From an uncultured Lachnospiraceae bacterium (GTDB taxonomy: Bacteria > Bacillota > Clostridia > Lachnospirales > Lachnospiraceae): a stretch of 64,000 nucleotides of DNA. The DNA is taken from contig CAJUJP010000001.1 in NCBI GenBank assembly GCA_910586615.1, positions 178,046-242,045 of the forward strand, written 5' to 3'. Made by a program: the position numbers and the translations under genes. Below are positions 27,168 to 34,665 of this stretch, piece after piece. The notes beneath the pieces are model-generated. The model had not been told where the DNA came from. It ran no database searches and saw only the letters and a list, made by a program, of their open reading frames with translations. Position 1 is the stretch's first letter, and each line of letters begins with the position of its first letter.

Positions 27168-28109
27168 TTACATTCTGGCCGAATCTACATTTTCTTTAAA
27201 CCACTCATAGGCAAGGCCGATCCCCTCTTCCAGTTCAACCTTATGCTGCCATCCCAGTTCATGAAGTTTAGTCACATCCGTAAGCTTACGGGGTGTGCCG
27301 TCCGGCATATCGCGGTTCCATACGATCTCTCCCTGATAACCCACGGCCTTCTGCACTGCTGTGGCAAGTTCTTTAATGGTAACCTCCTTGCCCGTCCCGA
27401 TATTCACGTGCTGCTCCCCGCTGTAATTTTCCAGTAAGAACACACAGGCATCCGCCATATCATCCACATAAAGGAATTCCCGCAGCGGTGTACCAGTCCC
27501 CCACAGTTCCACCGCAGGCGCACCGTTCACTTTAGCCTCATGGAACTTGCGGATCATGGCCGGCATAACGTGGGAGCCTTCCAGATCATAGTTGTCGTAC
27601 GGGCCATAAAGATTCGTAGGCATACAGCTTATGAAATCATCTCCGTACTGTCTCTTGAAAAATCTGCACATCTCAAGCCCGGCGATCTTGGCAATCGCAT
27701 AAGCCTCATTTGTCTCTTCAAGGGGTCCTGTCAAAAGAGCGTCTTCCGGGATAGGCTGGGGCGCCATCCGCGGATAAATGCATGTGCTTCCGAGGAAAAG
27801 CAGCTTCTTGACATGATAATCGTGACAGCATTTGATCACATTACACTGTATCTGCATATTTTCATAGGCAAAATCCGCAGGTGTCGTATTGTTGGCATTG
27901 ATGCCCCCCACCTTGGCCGCAGCCAGCACTACCACATCCGGTTTCTCCGCCTCAAAAAAATCCCTCACCGCCTGCTGGTTCGTCAGGTCCAGTTCCCTGT
28001 GCGTCCTGCCGATCACATTGTTAAATCCTTTCGCTTCCAGATTCCTGACAATGGCACTGCCTACCAGTCCTCTGTGTCCCGCCACATAAATTTTGTCTGT
28101 ACGGTTCAT
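27168..28109 (-). CDS. fcl: GDP-L-fucose synthase
   Basis: 313 residues. It converts GDP-4-keto-6-deoxy-mannose to GDP-L-fucose by epimerisation and NADPH reduction. The N-terminus has the Rossmann motif VAGHRGLVGSAIVRNL, then LAAAKVGGINANN, LGSTCIYP with the active-site serine, and NEAYAIAKIAGLEMCR with the tyrosine and lysine. PTNLYGPYDNYD and GTGTPLREFLYVDDMADAC are also conserved. The preceding step is supplied by gmd 4 kb upstream. The gene has its own promoter and a long leader with an inverted repeat (28277-28300). Confidence 0.93.
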   Translation of the reverse strand: MNRTDKIYVAGHRGLVGSAIVRNLEAKGFNNVIGRTHRELDLTNQQAVRDFFEAEKPDVVVLAAAKVGGINANNTTPADFAYENMQIQCNVIKCCHDYHVKKLLFLGSTCIYPRMAPQPIPEDALLTGPLEETNEAYAIAKIAGLEMCRFFKRQYGDDFISCMPTNLYGPYDNYDLEGSHVMPAMIRKFHEAKVNGAPAVELWGTGTPLREFLYVDDMADACVFLLENYSGEQHVNIGTGKEVTIKELATAVQKAVGYQGEIVWNRDMPDGTPRKLTDVTKLHELGWQHKVELEEGIGLAYEWFKENVDSARM

Positions 28110-28276
28110 CCTTCTTCCTCATTCCTTTCTTTCACCCGGAACATGATTTGACAAAACATCTCCCATGTTACGGGGCAATATTCTCCGAAACGTTTATTCA
28201 TAATTCACTTCATTTCAGCGCTTCTTCGTGTTCATAATCGAGTTTGTGGCAAGCAATGTGCAGACACAAATCCCGC

Positions 28277-28300
28277 GATTGAAAATTTCACTTTTCAATC
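28277..28300. repeat. Perfect inverted repeat in the fcl leader
   Basis: Arms GATTGAAAA and TTTTCAATC (9 bp) flank a 6-base loop, just after the predicted transcription start of fcl. On the plus strand it is followed by five Ts, but no plus-strand gene ends here. It could be an operator or a leader hairpin. Confidence 0.6.
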
Positions 28301-28312
28301 TTTTTCCTGTTT

Positions 28313-28340
28313 ATTATATCAAAAACAGAAGGGTTTGCAA
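28313..28340 (-). promoter_or_regulatory. Promoter for fcl
   Basis: Minus strand: -35 TTGCAA (28335-28340), 16-base spacer, consensus -10 TATAAT (28313-28318). The predicted leader is about 200 bases. Confidence 0.7.
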
Positions 28341-28353
28341 TTCTTTGACATTT

Positions 28354-29724
28354 TTATTTCCCGGCCTCCGTGCCCTCCGACCGGATAAAAGGATTCCGCC
28401 AGAAAGCCGCCAGCAGTTCCGCCACCATAAAGCACCATATGACCGGTTCACAGAAAATAACAGCCATATACTGGTATCTGGGGATCATGACCGCCACAAA
28501 CAATATTTTTCCAAAAAGTTCGATCACGCTGGAAAATAACGGCAGTATCTTCTGTCCGATAGCCTGCAGCCCCATTCTGGTGGGATTTAAAATCCCCAGA
28601 ATCGCCAGACACGGTGCCACCACCCGCAGATATAACGCACCGTTTTGCAGTACCACCTGCTCCGAAGAACCGGAAAGCAATCTCACCGCCGCCGGTGCAA
28701 AGAAAAGCATCAGCACCGATGCCACCAACGCCATCACAGCGCCATATAAATAGGCATACTTTACCGCCTTTCTGATCCGCACTACCTGTCCTGCACCGCG
28801 GTTTTGCGACACGAAAGTACTGACCGTCTGACTCATGGCAATAAAAGGCATCATCAAAAACTGATAAAGCTTCCTTGCCGCCGTGTGACCCGCAATCACC
28901 AGATAGCCCAGACCGTTGATACCGGACTGCAGGATTGCCGTCCCCGCCGTGACGATACAATTCATAAATCCCATGGAAAGTCCCTGTGAAAGCATTTCCA
29001 GATACAATTCCCTATCCCGGACAAAATGAGCCCTTTCAGGAATCAGTATTTTCACTTTTTTCCCGATATAAACAAGACAGGCCGCCACCGACACCCCCTG
29101 AGCGATCACGGTGGCCAGCGCAGCACCCTGTACGCCCATATGCAGCCTTCTGATAAAAAACAGATCCAGCGCTATATTCAATATAGAAGAAAGAATCAGA
29201 AATACCAGCGGCATCACACTGTTTCCCACCGCCCGCAGCAATCCCGCACACAGATTATACGCAAACATGACTACAATAAACAACGTGATCGTGGAAACAT
29301 ATGCATAAGACTGGTCAATAATTTCAGGCGGCGTATTCAATACTTCCAGAAAAGGATATAAAATAAACCGTATCAGCACCGTAATGATCACCGTGACTCC
29401 TGCCCCGATCACCAGAGACGCAGCTACCGATTTTTTCAGATGTTCCATGTCTCCGCTTCCGAAACTCCGAGCCGTCACGATGGCCAGACCGTTCCCGATG
29501 CCAAAAGCAAATCCCATCAGCAGATCGTATACCGCACCCGCCGCACCCATGGCCGCCAGAGCCTCATCCCCCAGCGTATGCCCGATGATCACTGTATCCA
29601 TCGTATTATAAAGCTGTTGAAAAACGCTGGAAAAGAACAACGGTATCATAAACATAAGCATGGACTTTAAAATCGGCCCGTGCAGCAAATCTACAGACGC
29701 ATTTTTACGTGTCAGCCTTTTCAT
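28354..29724 (-). CDS. MATE family transporter
   Basis: 456 residues with twelve predicted membrane helices in two halves. The first half has MLMFMIPLFFSSVFQQLYNT and MDTVIIGHTLGDEALAAMGA, and the second half GFMNCIVTAGTAILQSGING, all typical of DinF/NorM-like MATE proteins that exchange cations for organic substrates. MATE and Wzx-type flippases share the MOP fold, and no standard Wzx gene is present in the locus, so a flippase role is conceivable but not shown by sequence. It follows the LIC_10190-type gene by 20 bases. Confidence 0.88.
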   Translation of the reverse strand: MKRLTRKNASVDLLHGPILKSMLMFMIPLFFSSVFQQLYNTMDTVIIGHTLGDEALAAMGAAGAVYDLLMGFAFGIGNGLAIVTARSFGSGDMEHLKKSVAASLVIGAGVTVIITVLIRFILYPFLEVLNTPPEIIDQSYAYVSTITLFIVVMFAYNLCAGLLRAVGNSVMPLVFLILSSILNIALDLFFIRRLHMGVQGAALATVIAQGVSVAACLVYIGKKVKILIPERAHFVRDRELYLEMLSQGLSMGFMNCIVTAGTAILQSGINGLGYLVIAGHTAARKLYQFLMMPFIAMSQTVSTFVSQNRGAGQVVRIRKAVKYAYLYGAVMALVASVLMLFFAPAAVRLLSGSSEQVVLQNGALYLRVVAPCLAILGILNPTRMGLQAIGQKILPLFSSVIELFGKILFVAVMIPRYQYMAVIFCEPVIWCFMVAELLAAFWRNPFIRSEGTEAGK

Positions 29725-29744
29725 TTGTCATATTCCTTTCTGTC

Positions 29745-31616
29745 TTACTGCGCTGCCTGGAATCCATCCCTGATATCTGCACCGAGAAACTCCACTTCCA
29801 CCTTCGAGGGTGCGGAGGGAAACGCCTCATATCCTGCCTGATCTCCCTGTACCGGGTAATAAAACGTAACACCCTCGATCTCATAGGGCAGTGTCTCATA
29901 GTTCTCATAATCCTTCTGTACGATCCAGTAGTCATTCACATAAGATGACACAATTTCCTTACCGAGAGCCGCCATTTTGTATACCAGTAAAAGCGTGACA
30001 GCCGCCGCTGCGCACAGACTGAATATTTTTCTCCATCCTGAGACCGTGCCGCTGCACCGGGAATCACCTGCCTGCCAATCCTCCGGCCTGCTGCCCTCAC
30101 TTGTATCACCGGCACTGTCAATCCGGAAAGCTTTTCTGCTGCATCTTACGCTGCCAGTCCAGGTGGCTCTCCTGCTGCACCCCACGCTGCCAGTCCGGGT
30201 GGCTCTCCCGCCGCACTTTACGCCGCCAGACAGCACTGCATCATATATGCCGCCGAATACCACAGCCGGCGTCAGATACACATAGACACATCCATACCGG
30301 ATCAGAGGAGAAGTGCACAGCCAGAACAAAAACGATCCCGCCGTCACCGCCTGCACCAGCAAAATGTTCCAGCGCCGTTTCCATAATCCGCACAGCATAC
30401 CGATGCCATAAACAAACAGTACACCCATGGCCGTCACCGCCGCAGCCGTAAACAGCTTATCGCTGCCCGCCAGCGACCGGAACCATCCCGGAAGCCACTC
30501 TTTCACGGAAATGTCATATCGGGTCACATCCGTGTAACCCCGCCCCCAGACCTGAATCTCTTTCGCATCGTAATCCGCCAGTCCCCGTGGAATCTTCCAC
30601 ACCACATCAAACAGATCTATCCGGGTAAAAGGATACACCAGCCACCCCGAAAGCAATACATTTCTGATAAAGAACGGCAGTGCCGTCACGATACCCAGCA
30701 GGAGATATTTTCCGATCTCTTTCCACCGTTTCTCCCACAGCAGAAGACAGGCCGGATAGATCACCAGCAGCAGAATCAGTGCCGCCGAAAGCTTCACTGT
30801 CATCAAAAACACGCCCAGTACACAGAGCATTCCATAGGGTAGAATTTCTTTTGTTTCCTCTTCCAGCAGTCCGAGCCACCTGATCACAATGTAAAAAGCG
30901 ATCAGCACCATAAAATAGTCGGAAGCCGGTGAAACCATTTCGTCAAAAATATTTACCAGATAATATATGCCCATCACTCTGGCAAAGTCGCTGGTCCGCA
31001 GTCTTCTTTTCCGCAATGATCCCACAGCTTCCAGACAGACACCAGAAAGGATGAGCGCCAGAAACCCCGCCCCGCAGTGAAAAGACTGTCCTCCCAGAAA
31101 AGCCATGCTGTAAAGCGCCGACAGCGCAAAGGAAGAACTGTTATATGCCAGCCGGCAGTGCAGATTTCCCAGCCCTTTTACCACACCGTACTCTTCGATC
31201 CACCGGATACTCTGGGCGTGATAAAGTCCTGTGTCATAGTGAATCATTCCCCTGGACGCACCGTATGCAAATAACAAAAAGAGGAAGCCTGCCGCAAGCA
31301 TTTTTCCCCTTTCCCCTGATTTGTTTTCCAGAACAGATTTCCATGTTTCACGTACCTGCCCGGCAAGCTCCCGCCGAAAATACCACGCCGTCAATACGCA
31401 CCAGAGACAGAGCAGCAGATTTGCCGCCAGTCCAACAGGGCCAAACAGGCTGAAAAACTGCGCATACACTGCAACACCTGCCAGCCCGCAGACCAGATAA
31501 GCGTCCTGATGCCTGACCAGGTAGGGTGTCGCTCGCGTGACCCCGCGCAGGATACCATACCCGGTCAGATAAGTTGTCAAAAACATGTAACTCCATATTA
31601 AGATTACTGAAAGCAT
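29745..31616 (-). CDS. LIC_10190-type GT-C-like membrane protein
   Basis: 623 residues, about twelve helices. The loop near residue 125 has HYDTGLYHAQSIRWIEEYGV and GLGNLHCRLAYNSSSFAL, characteristic of the LIC_10190 membrane protein family found in polysaccharide loci; the acidic residue there matches the GT-C catalytic position. From about 470 a hydrophilic insertion contains a 12-residue repeat (CSRRATWTGSVR, CGGRATRTGSVG and a third variant), encoded by a 36-bp tandem repeat and unlike the rest of the protein. A final helix (FSLCAAAAVTLLLVYKMAAL) and an extracytoplasmic tail follow. Confidence 0.72.
   Translation of the reverse strand: MLSVILIWSYMFLTTYLTGYGILRGVTRATPYLVRHQDAYLVCGLAGVAVYAQFFSLFGPVGLAANLLLCLWCVLTAWYFRRELAGQVRETWKSVLENKSGERGKMLAAGFLFLLFAYGASRGMIHYDTGLYHAQSIRWIEEYGVVKGLGNLHCRLAYNSSSFALSALYSMAFLGGQSFHCGAGFLALILSGVCLEAVGSLRKRRLRTSDFARVMGIYYLVNIFDEMVSPASDYFMVLIAFYIVIRWLGLLEEETKEILPYGMLCVLGVFLMTVKLSAALILLLVIYPACLLLWEKRWKEIGKYLLLGIVTALPFFIRNVLLSGWLVYPFTRIDLFDVVWKIPRGLADYDAKEIQVWGRGYTDVTRYDISVKEWLPGWFRSLAGSDKLFTAAAVTAMGVLFVYGIGMLCGLWKRRWNILLVQAVTAGSFLFWLCTSPLIRYGCVYVYLTPAVVFGGIYDAVLSGGVKCGGRATRTGSVGCSRRATWTGSVRCSRKAFRIDSAGDTSEGSRPEDWQAGDSRCSGTVSGWRKIFSLCAAAAVTLLLVYKMAALGKEIVSSYVNDYWIVQKDYENYETLPYEIEGVTFYYPVQGDQAGYEAFPSAPSKVEVEFLGADIRDGFQAAQ
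30136..30235. repeat. 36-bp tandem repeat inside a coding region
   Basis: Units begin at 30136, 30172 and 30208, each 36 bases and so in phase with the reading frame; the first two differ at only a few positions, the third is partial and diverged. It encodes the Arg/Gly/Ser-rich repeats near the C-terminus of the LIC_10190-type protein. Confidence 0.8.
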
Positions 31617-31784
31617 TGATTTCCATGCCTTTCCATGATTCCGTGCTTTTACCGGCTTGTGACTTCACCACAGCGTCTGACATTTTTCACGGTTTTCTTT
31701 CGTCATCTTCCCTCATGTCAGCCGGTCTTCTTTCTCCGGTTTCAGCCTGTCCGCATGAATCTTCCTTCTTTCGCGGGTTTCAAT
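31617..31784. other. Non-coding gap before the LIC_10190-type gene
   Basis: Between the 37-bp repeat tract and the membrane protein start. I see no credible gene; the minus strand just before 31616 has a purine-rich GGAAAGG that may serve as a distant ribosome site. Confidence 0.4.
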
Positions 31785-31914
31785 CTGCTGCATCAGACGA
31801 CTTTCCTTCACTACATTCATTCTGCTGTGTCAGACGCTCTTCCTTCACTACATTCATTCTGCTATGTCAGACGCTCTTCCTTCACTGCATTCATTCTGCT
31901 GCATCAGCCAGTCT
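31785..31914. repeat. 37-bp tandem repeat next to the gmd stop codon
   Basis: Units start at 31807, 31844 and 31881, exactly 37 bases apart, with a partial copy before them. The core is TTCACTACATTCATTCTGCT on the plus strand. The tract directly abuts the gmd stop. The unit is not a multiple of three and no gene is credible here. Confidence 0.85.
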
Positions 31915-32994
31915 TCAATCTTTTGCCGCCGTCCGTCTCTCTTTATATTCTCCGCAGCTCATGCCCGCGATCTCCCGCAGATCCGCGTCCATCATCATAG
32001 CCACCAGCTTCTTAAAGTCCACGTCTCTCTTCCAGCCAAGCTCCCGCTCTGCCTTCTCACAGTTACCCCAGAGGAATTCCACTTCCGCCGGACGGTAAAA
32101 TTCCGGATTGACATCCACCAGCAGCCTGCCGTCTGCCGCATGATATCCTTTCTCGTTCACGCCGCTTCCTTCCCAGCGGATCGAAATACCCAGTTCCTCA
32201 AACGCCGCCTCCACAAACTCTCTTACAGTGTGGGTCTCATTGGTAGCCAGCACATAATCGTCAGCCTTGTCCTGCTGAAGCATCAGCCACATGCCTTTCA
32301 CATAGTCTCCCGCAAAGCCCCAGTCACGCTTCGCGTTCATGTTGCCCAGCGACAGTTTCTCCTGTCTGCCCGCAATGATATTGGCAATCGCCAGCGTAAT
32401 TTTTCTTGTAACGAAATTCTCGCCCCGCCTGGGTGACTCATGATTGAACAGGATGCCGTTGCAGGCGTACATATTATAAGACTCCCTGTAATTTACCGTG
32501 ATCCAGTAGGAATACAGTTTCGCCGCACCATACGGACTTTTGGGATAAAAAGGCGTCTTCTCGCTCTGGGGCGCCGTCTCCGGAATCCCTCCGAAAAGCT
32601 CAGACGTGGAAGCCTGATAGAACCTGCATGTCCCGCCGTTGACACGGATCGCCTCAAGAAGCTTCAAAGTGCTCACGCCGGTAGCCTCCGCCGTATATTC
32701 CGGAACGTCAAAGGATATACCTACATGAGACTGCGCCGCCAGATTATAGACTTCCGTGGGACGGATTTCCGCGATCAGACGCATCAGATTGCTGGAATCC
32801 GTCATATCTGCAAAATGTAAGAAAAACTTAACTTTATGATAATCGGAATTGATCAGATGATCGATTCTCGCCGTATTGGAGATGCTGTGCCGGCGGATCA
32901 ATCCGTGCACCTCATATCCCTTCTCCAATAAAAACTCGGCCAGATAAGAGCCGTCCTGTCCTGTAATACCTGTGATTAACGCTGTTTTCTGCAT
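31915..32994 (-). CDS. gmd: GDP-mannose 4,6-dehydratase
   Basis: 359 residues, standard length. It makes GDP-4-keto-6-deoxy-D-mannose, the precursor of GDP-fucose, GDP-rhamnose and others. Motifs: ALITGITGQDGSYLAEFLLE (NADP site), YNLAAQSHVGISFDVPEYTA, FYQASTSELFGG with the active-site threonine and glutamate context, and SPYGAAKLYSYWITVNYRES with tyrosine and lysine. With fcl it completes GDP-L-fucose synthesis, so fucose in the surface polymer is likely. Tandem repeats lie on both sides of the gene. Confidence 0.94.
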   Translation of the reverse strand: MQKTALITGITGQDGSYLAEFLLEKGYEVHGLIRRHSISNTARIDHLINSDYHKVKFFLHFADMTDSSNLMRLIAEIRPTEVYNLAAQSHVGISFDVPEYTAEATGVSTLKLLEAIRVNGGTCRFYQASTSELFGGIPETAPQSEKTPFYPKSPYGAAKLYSYWITVNYRESYNMYACNGILFNHESPRRGENFVTRKITLAIANIIAGRQEKLSLGNMNAKRDWGFAGDYVKGMWLMLQQDKADDYVLATNETHTVREFVEAAFEELGISIRWEGSGVNEKGYHAADGRLLVDVNPEFYRPAEVEFLWGNCEKAERELGWKRDVDFKKLVAMMMDADLREIAGMSCGEYKERRTAAKD

Positions 32995-33049
32995 ATGCTG
33001 TTGTGTTCCTTTCTCTCAGATTATTTTCCTTTTATTCTCTGGTTTTATT

Positions 33050-33395
33050 TTTTGCAGTTTCAATTTTCTGTTTTTGTTTTTCTGCAGTTTCAATTTCTGC
33101 TGATGTCTTTGCTTTTCTGTTGTATCAATTTCCGCTGCTGTCTCTGTCTTTCTGCTGTTTCAATTTCCGCTGCTGTCTCTGCTTTTCTGCAGTTTTAATT
33201 TCTGCTGCTTATGCTTTTCTGCTGTTTCAATTTTTACTGCTGTCTCTGCTTTTTTGTTGTTTCAATTTCCGCTGCTGTCTCTGCTTTTCTGCTGCTTCAA
33301 TTTCCGTTGCTGTCTCTGCTTTTCTGCTGCTTCAATTTCCGCTGCTGTCTCTGTTTGTCTGCTGTTTAGATTTCTGTCACGATTTTTTCTGCTGT
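33050..33395. repeat. 35-bp tandem repeat array (about ten copies)
   Basis: The motif CAATTTCYGCTGCTG or close variants starts at 33061, 33091, 33126, 33161, 33196, 33228, 33263, 33298, 33333 and 33368, giving spacings 30, 35, 35, 35, 32, 35, 35, 35, 35. The plus strand is T-rich and the minus strand reads GCAGAAAAGCAGAGACAGCA. It fills the gap between rmlD and gmd. There are no unique spacers, so it is a minisatellite and not a CRISPR array. Confidence 0.92.
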
Positions 33396-33432
33396 CATCA
33401 CATACATTGCAGCTTCTATTCTTACAGCTTGA

Positions 33433-34278
33433 TCACTTCACTTCCTGCAGATATTGCGCAATAGCATCATGCCAGTCTGCGAACATAAAGTTCGTAGTCA
33501 TCTTCAACATATAATTTTCCAGAATGGAATAAGCCGGACGCTTTACAGCCGCACCGTATTCCTCCGAAGTAATGCCTTCCACAACGGTATTTTTGCCGGC
33601 CAGCCGGAAAATCTCCTCCGTAAACTGCGCCCAGCTGCAATCCCCCTCGCAGGTTCCGTGAAAAAGCCCGTAATTCTCAGTGGGTAGCAGATAAGCGATG
33701 GCCCTGGCCAGTTCTGCAGCACTGGTGGGCGAACCTACCTGGTCTCTCACAACCCTGACCTTGTCATGATCCTCCGACAGCCGCAGCATCGTCTTCACAA
33801 AGTTTTTACCATCCCCGTACAGCCATGCGGTACGCACGATAAAATGCCTGTGGCTGAATTCTTTGACGAAATCTTCTCCGGCAAGTTTCGTCCTGCCGTA
33901 AGCACCCTGAGGGCCCACCGGATCGGTCTCCCGGTAAGGTCTTGTGCCGTTACCGTCAAACACATAATCAGTGGACACATGCATCAGCTTCGCGCCGGTT
34001 TCTCCGGATGCAATGCTCAGGTTTCTTGCCCCGATGGCATTGATCCGGAATGCAAGATCCTCTTCCTTCTCGCAGGCTTCCACTGCCGTGTACGCCGCAC
34101 AGTTAATGATCGCGTAGGGCTGTACTCCGCGGACAAATTTCATTACGCTATCTATGTCAGTAATATCCAGTTCTCCCACATCCGTGTTAATCAGTTCATA
34201 CTCCGTATTTCCCGCATACTGCATGTTGATGGCCCGTCCCAGCTGACCGTCGGCGCCTGTCACAATCAATTTCTTCAT
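33433..34278 (-). CDS. rmlD: dTDP-4-dehydrorhamnose reductase
   Basis: 281 residues, standard length. It performs the last step of dTDP-L-rhamnose synthesis. Motifs: VTGADGQLGRAINMQY (cofactor), INCAAYTAVEACEKEEDLAF, HVSTDYVFDGNGTRPYRETD and GPQGAYGRTKLAGEDFV with the tyrosine and lysine, then RTAWLYGDGKNFVKTML. GGAGGGAAAC precedes the start. The partner genes rmlA, rmlB and rmlC are not in the window and are presumably elsewhere. The stop codon abuts the tandem-repeat region. Confidence 0.92.
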   Translation of the reverse strand: MKKLIVTGADGQLGRAINMQYAGNTEYELINTDVGELDITDIDSVMKFVRGVQPYAIINCAAYTAVEACEKEEDLAFRINAIGARNLSIASGETGAKLMHVSTDYVFDGNGTRPYRETDPVGPQGAYGRTKLAGEDFVKEFSHRHFIVRTAWLYGDGKNFVKTMLRLSEDHDKVRVVRDQVGSPTSAAELARAIAYLLPTENYGLFHGTCEGDCSWAQFTEEIFRLAGKNTVVEGITSEEYGAAVKRPAYSILENYMLKMTTNFMFADWHDAIAQYLQEVK

Positions 34279-34330
34279 GTTTCCCTCCGTAACTCTATCG
34301 TTCCTGCTTCTGCTTTATGCTGTCGCACAT

Positions 34331-34430
34331 ACAAAGCTGTTTGTTTTATGATATAGGAAATTCCTACGCTTATTCGAGTCCGCGAAGCGGATCTCGCAAA
34401 GTTAATTTGCGAAGCAAATTTACTTTTTTT
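34331..34430. repeat. Two-hairpin intergenic element, copy A
   Basis: Two GAA-loop hairpins: the first between 34375 and 34396 (arms CGAGTCCGC and GCGGATCTCG with one bulge), the second at 34404-34420 (AATTTGC/GCAAATT), then a run of seven Ts. It is similar along its length to copy B at 61697-61791. It lies between divergent rmlD and the DUF3048 gene, upstream of the predicted plus-strand promoter. Confidence 0.85.
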
Positions 34431-34591
34431 ATTATCATACAACCTATGGCAGAATTATGCAATTATATTCAGAGAAAGCCCGTAAAAATCCGGCCGGAGT
34501 GTCTGTAAAACAAGCAAAAGTGACTATACACATTCCCAAACTTTATGTAAGAAGCCCTTAACATTTTGTCTATTTTTTCAATTTTTTTCTA

Positions 34592-34620
34592 GTGACTGGC
34601 TCTTTTCCTTATGATATACT
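34592..34620 (+). promoter_or_regulatory. Promoter of the DUF3048 lipoprotein gene
   Basis: -35 GTGACT (34592-34597), 17-base spacer, -10 TATACT (34615-34620), followed by a leader of about 40 bases with an AGGAAAGAGAGG ribosome site. Confidence 0.65.
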
Positions 34621-34665
34621 AGGAACAGTTGGGTTATTCCCGAATAAGCAGGAAAGAGAGGTTTT

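Noticed and set aside
33050..33395. Possible CRISPR array
   Set aside because: The whole period is repeated without unique spacers, units are imperfect, and no cas gene is in the window.
33003..33464. A 153-residue plus-strand open frame rich in Phe, Cys and Leu
   Set aside because: It is the translation of the 35-bp T-rich tandem repeat; the unit is not a multiple of three, there is no ribosome site, and the composition is an artefact of the repeat.
34331..34430. The two-hairpin element as a leader riboswitch for the DUF3048 gene
   Set aside because: The predicted promoter at 34592 lies downstream of the element, and copy B is also outside the predicted transcripts.
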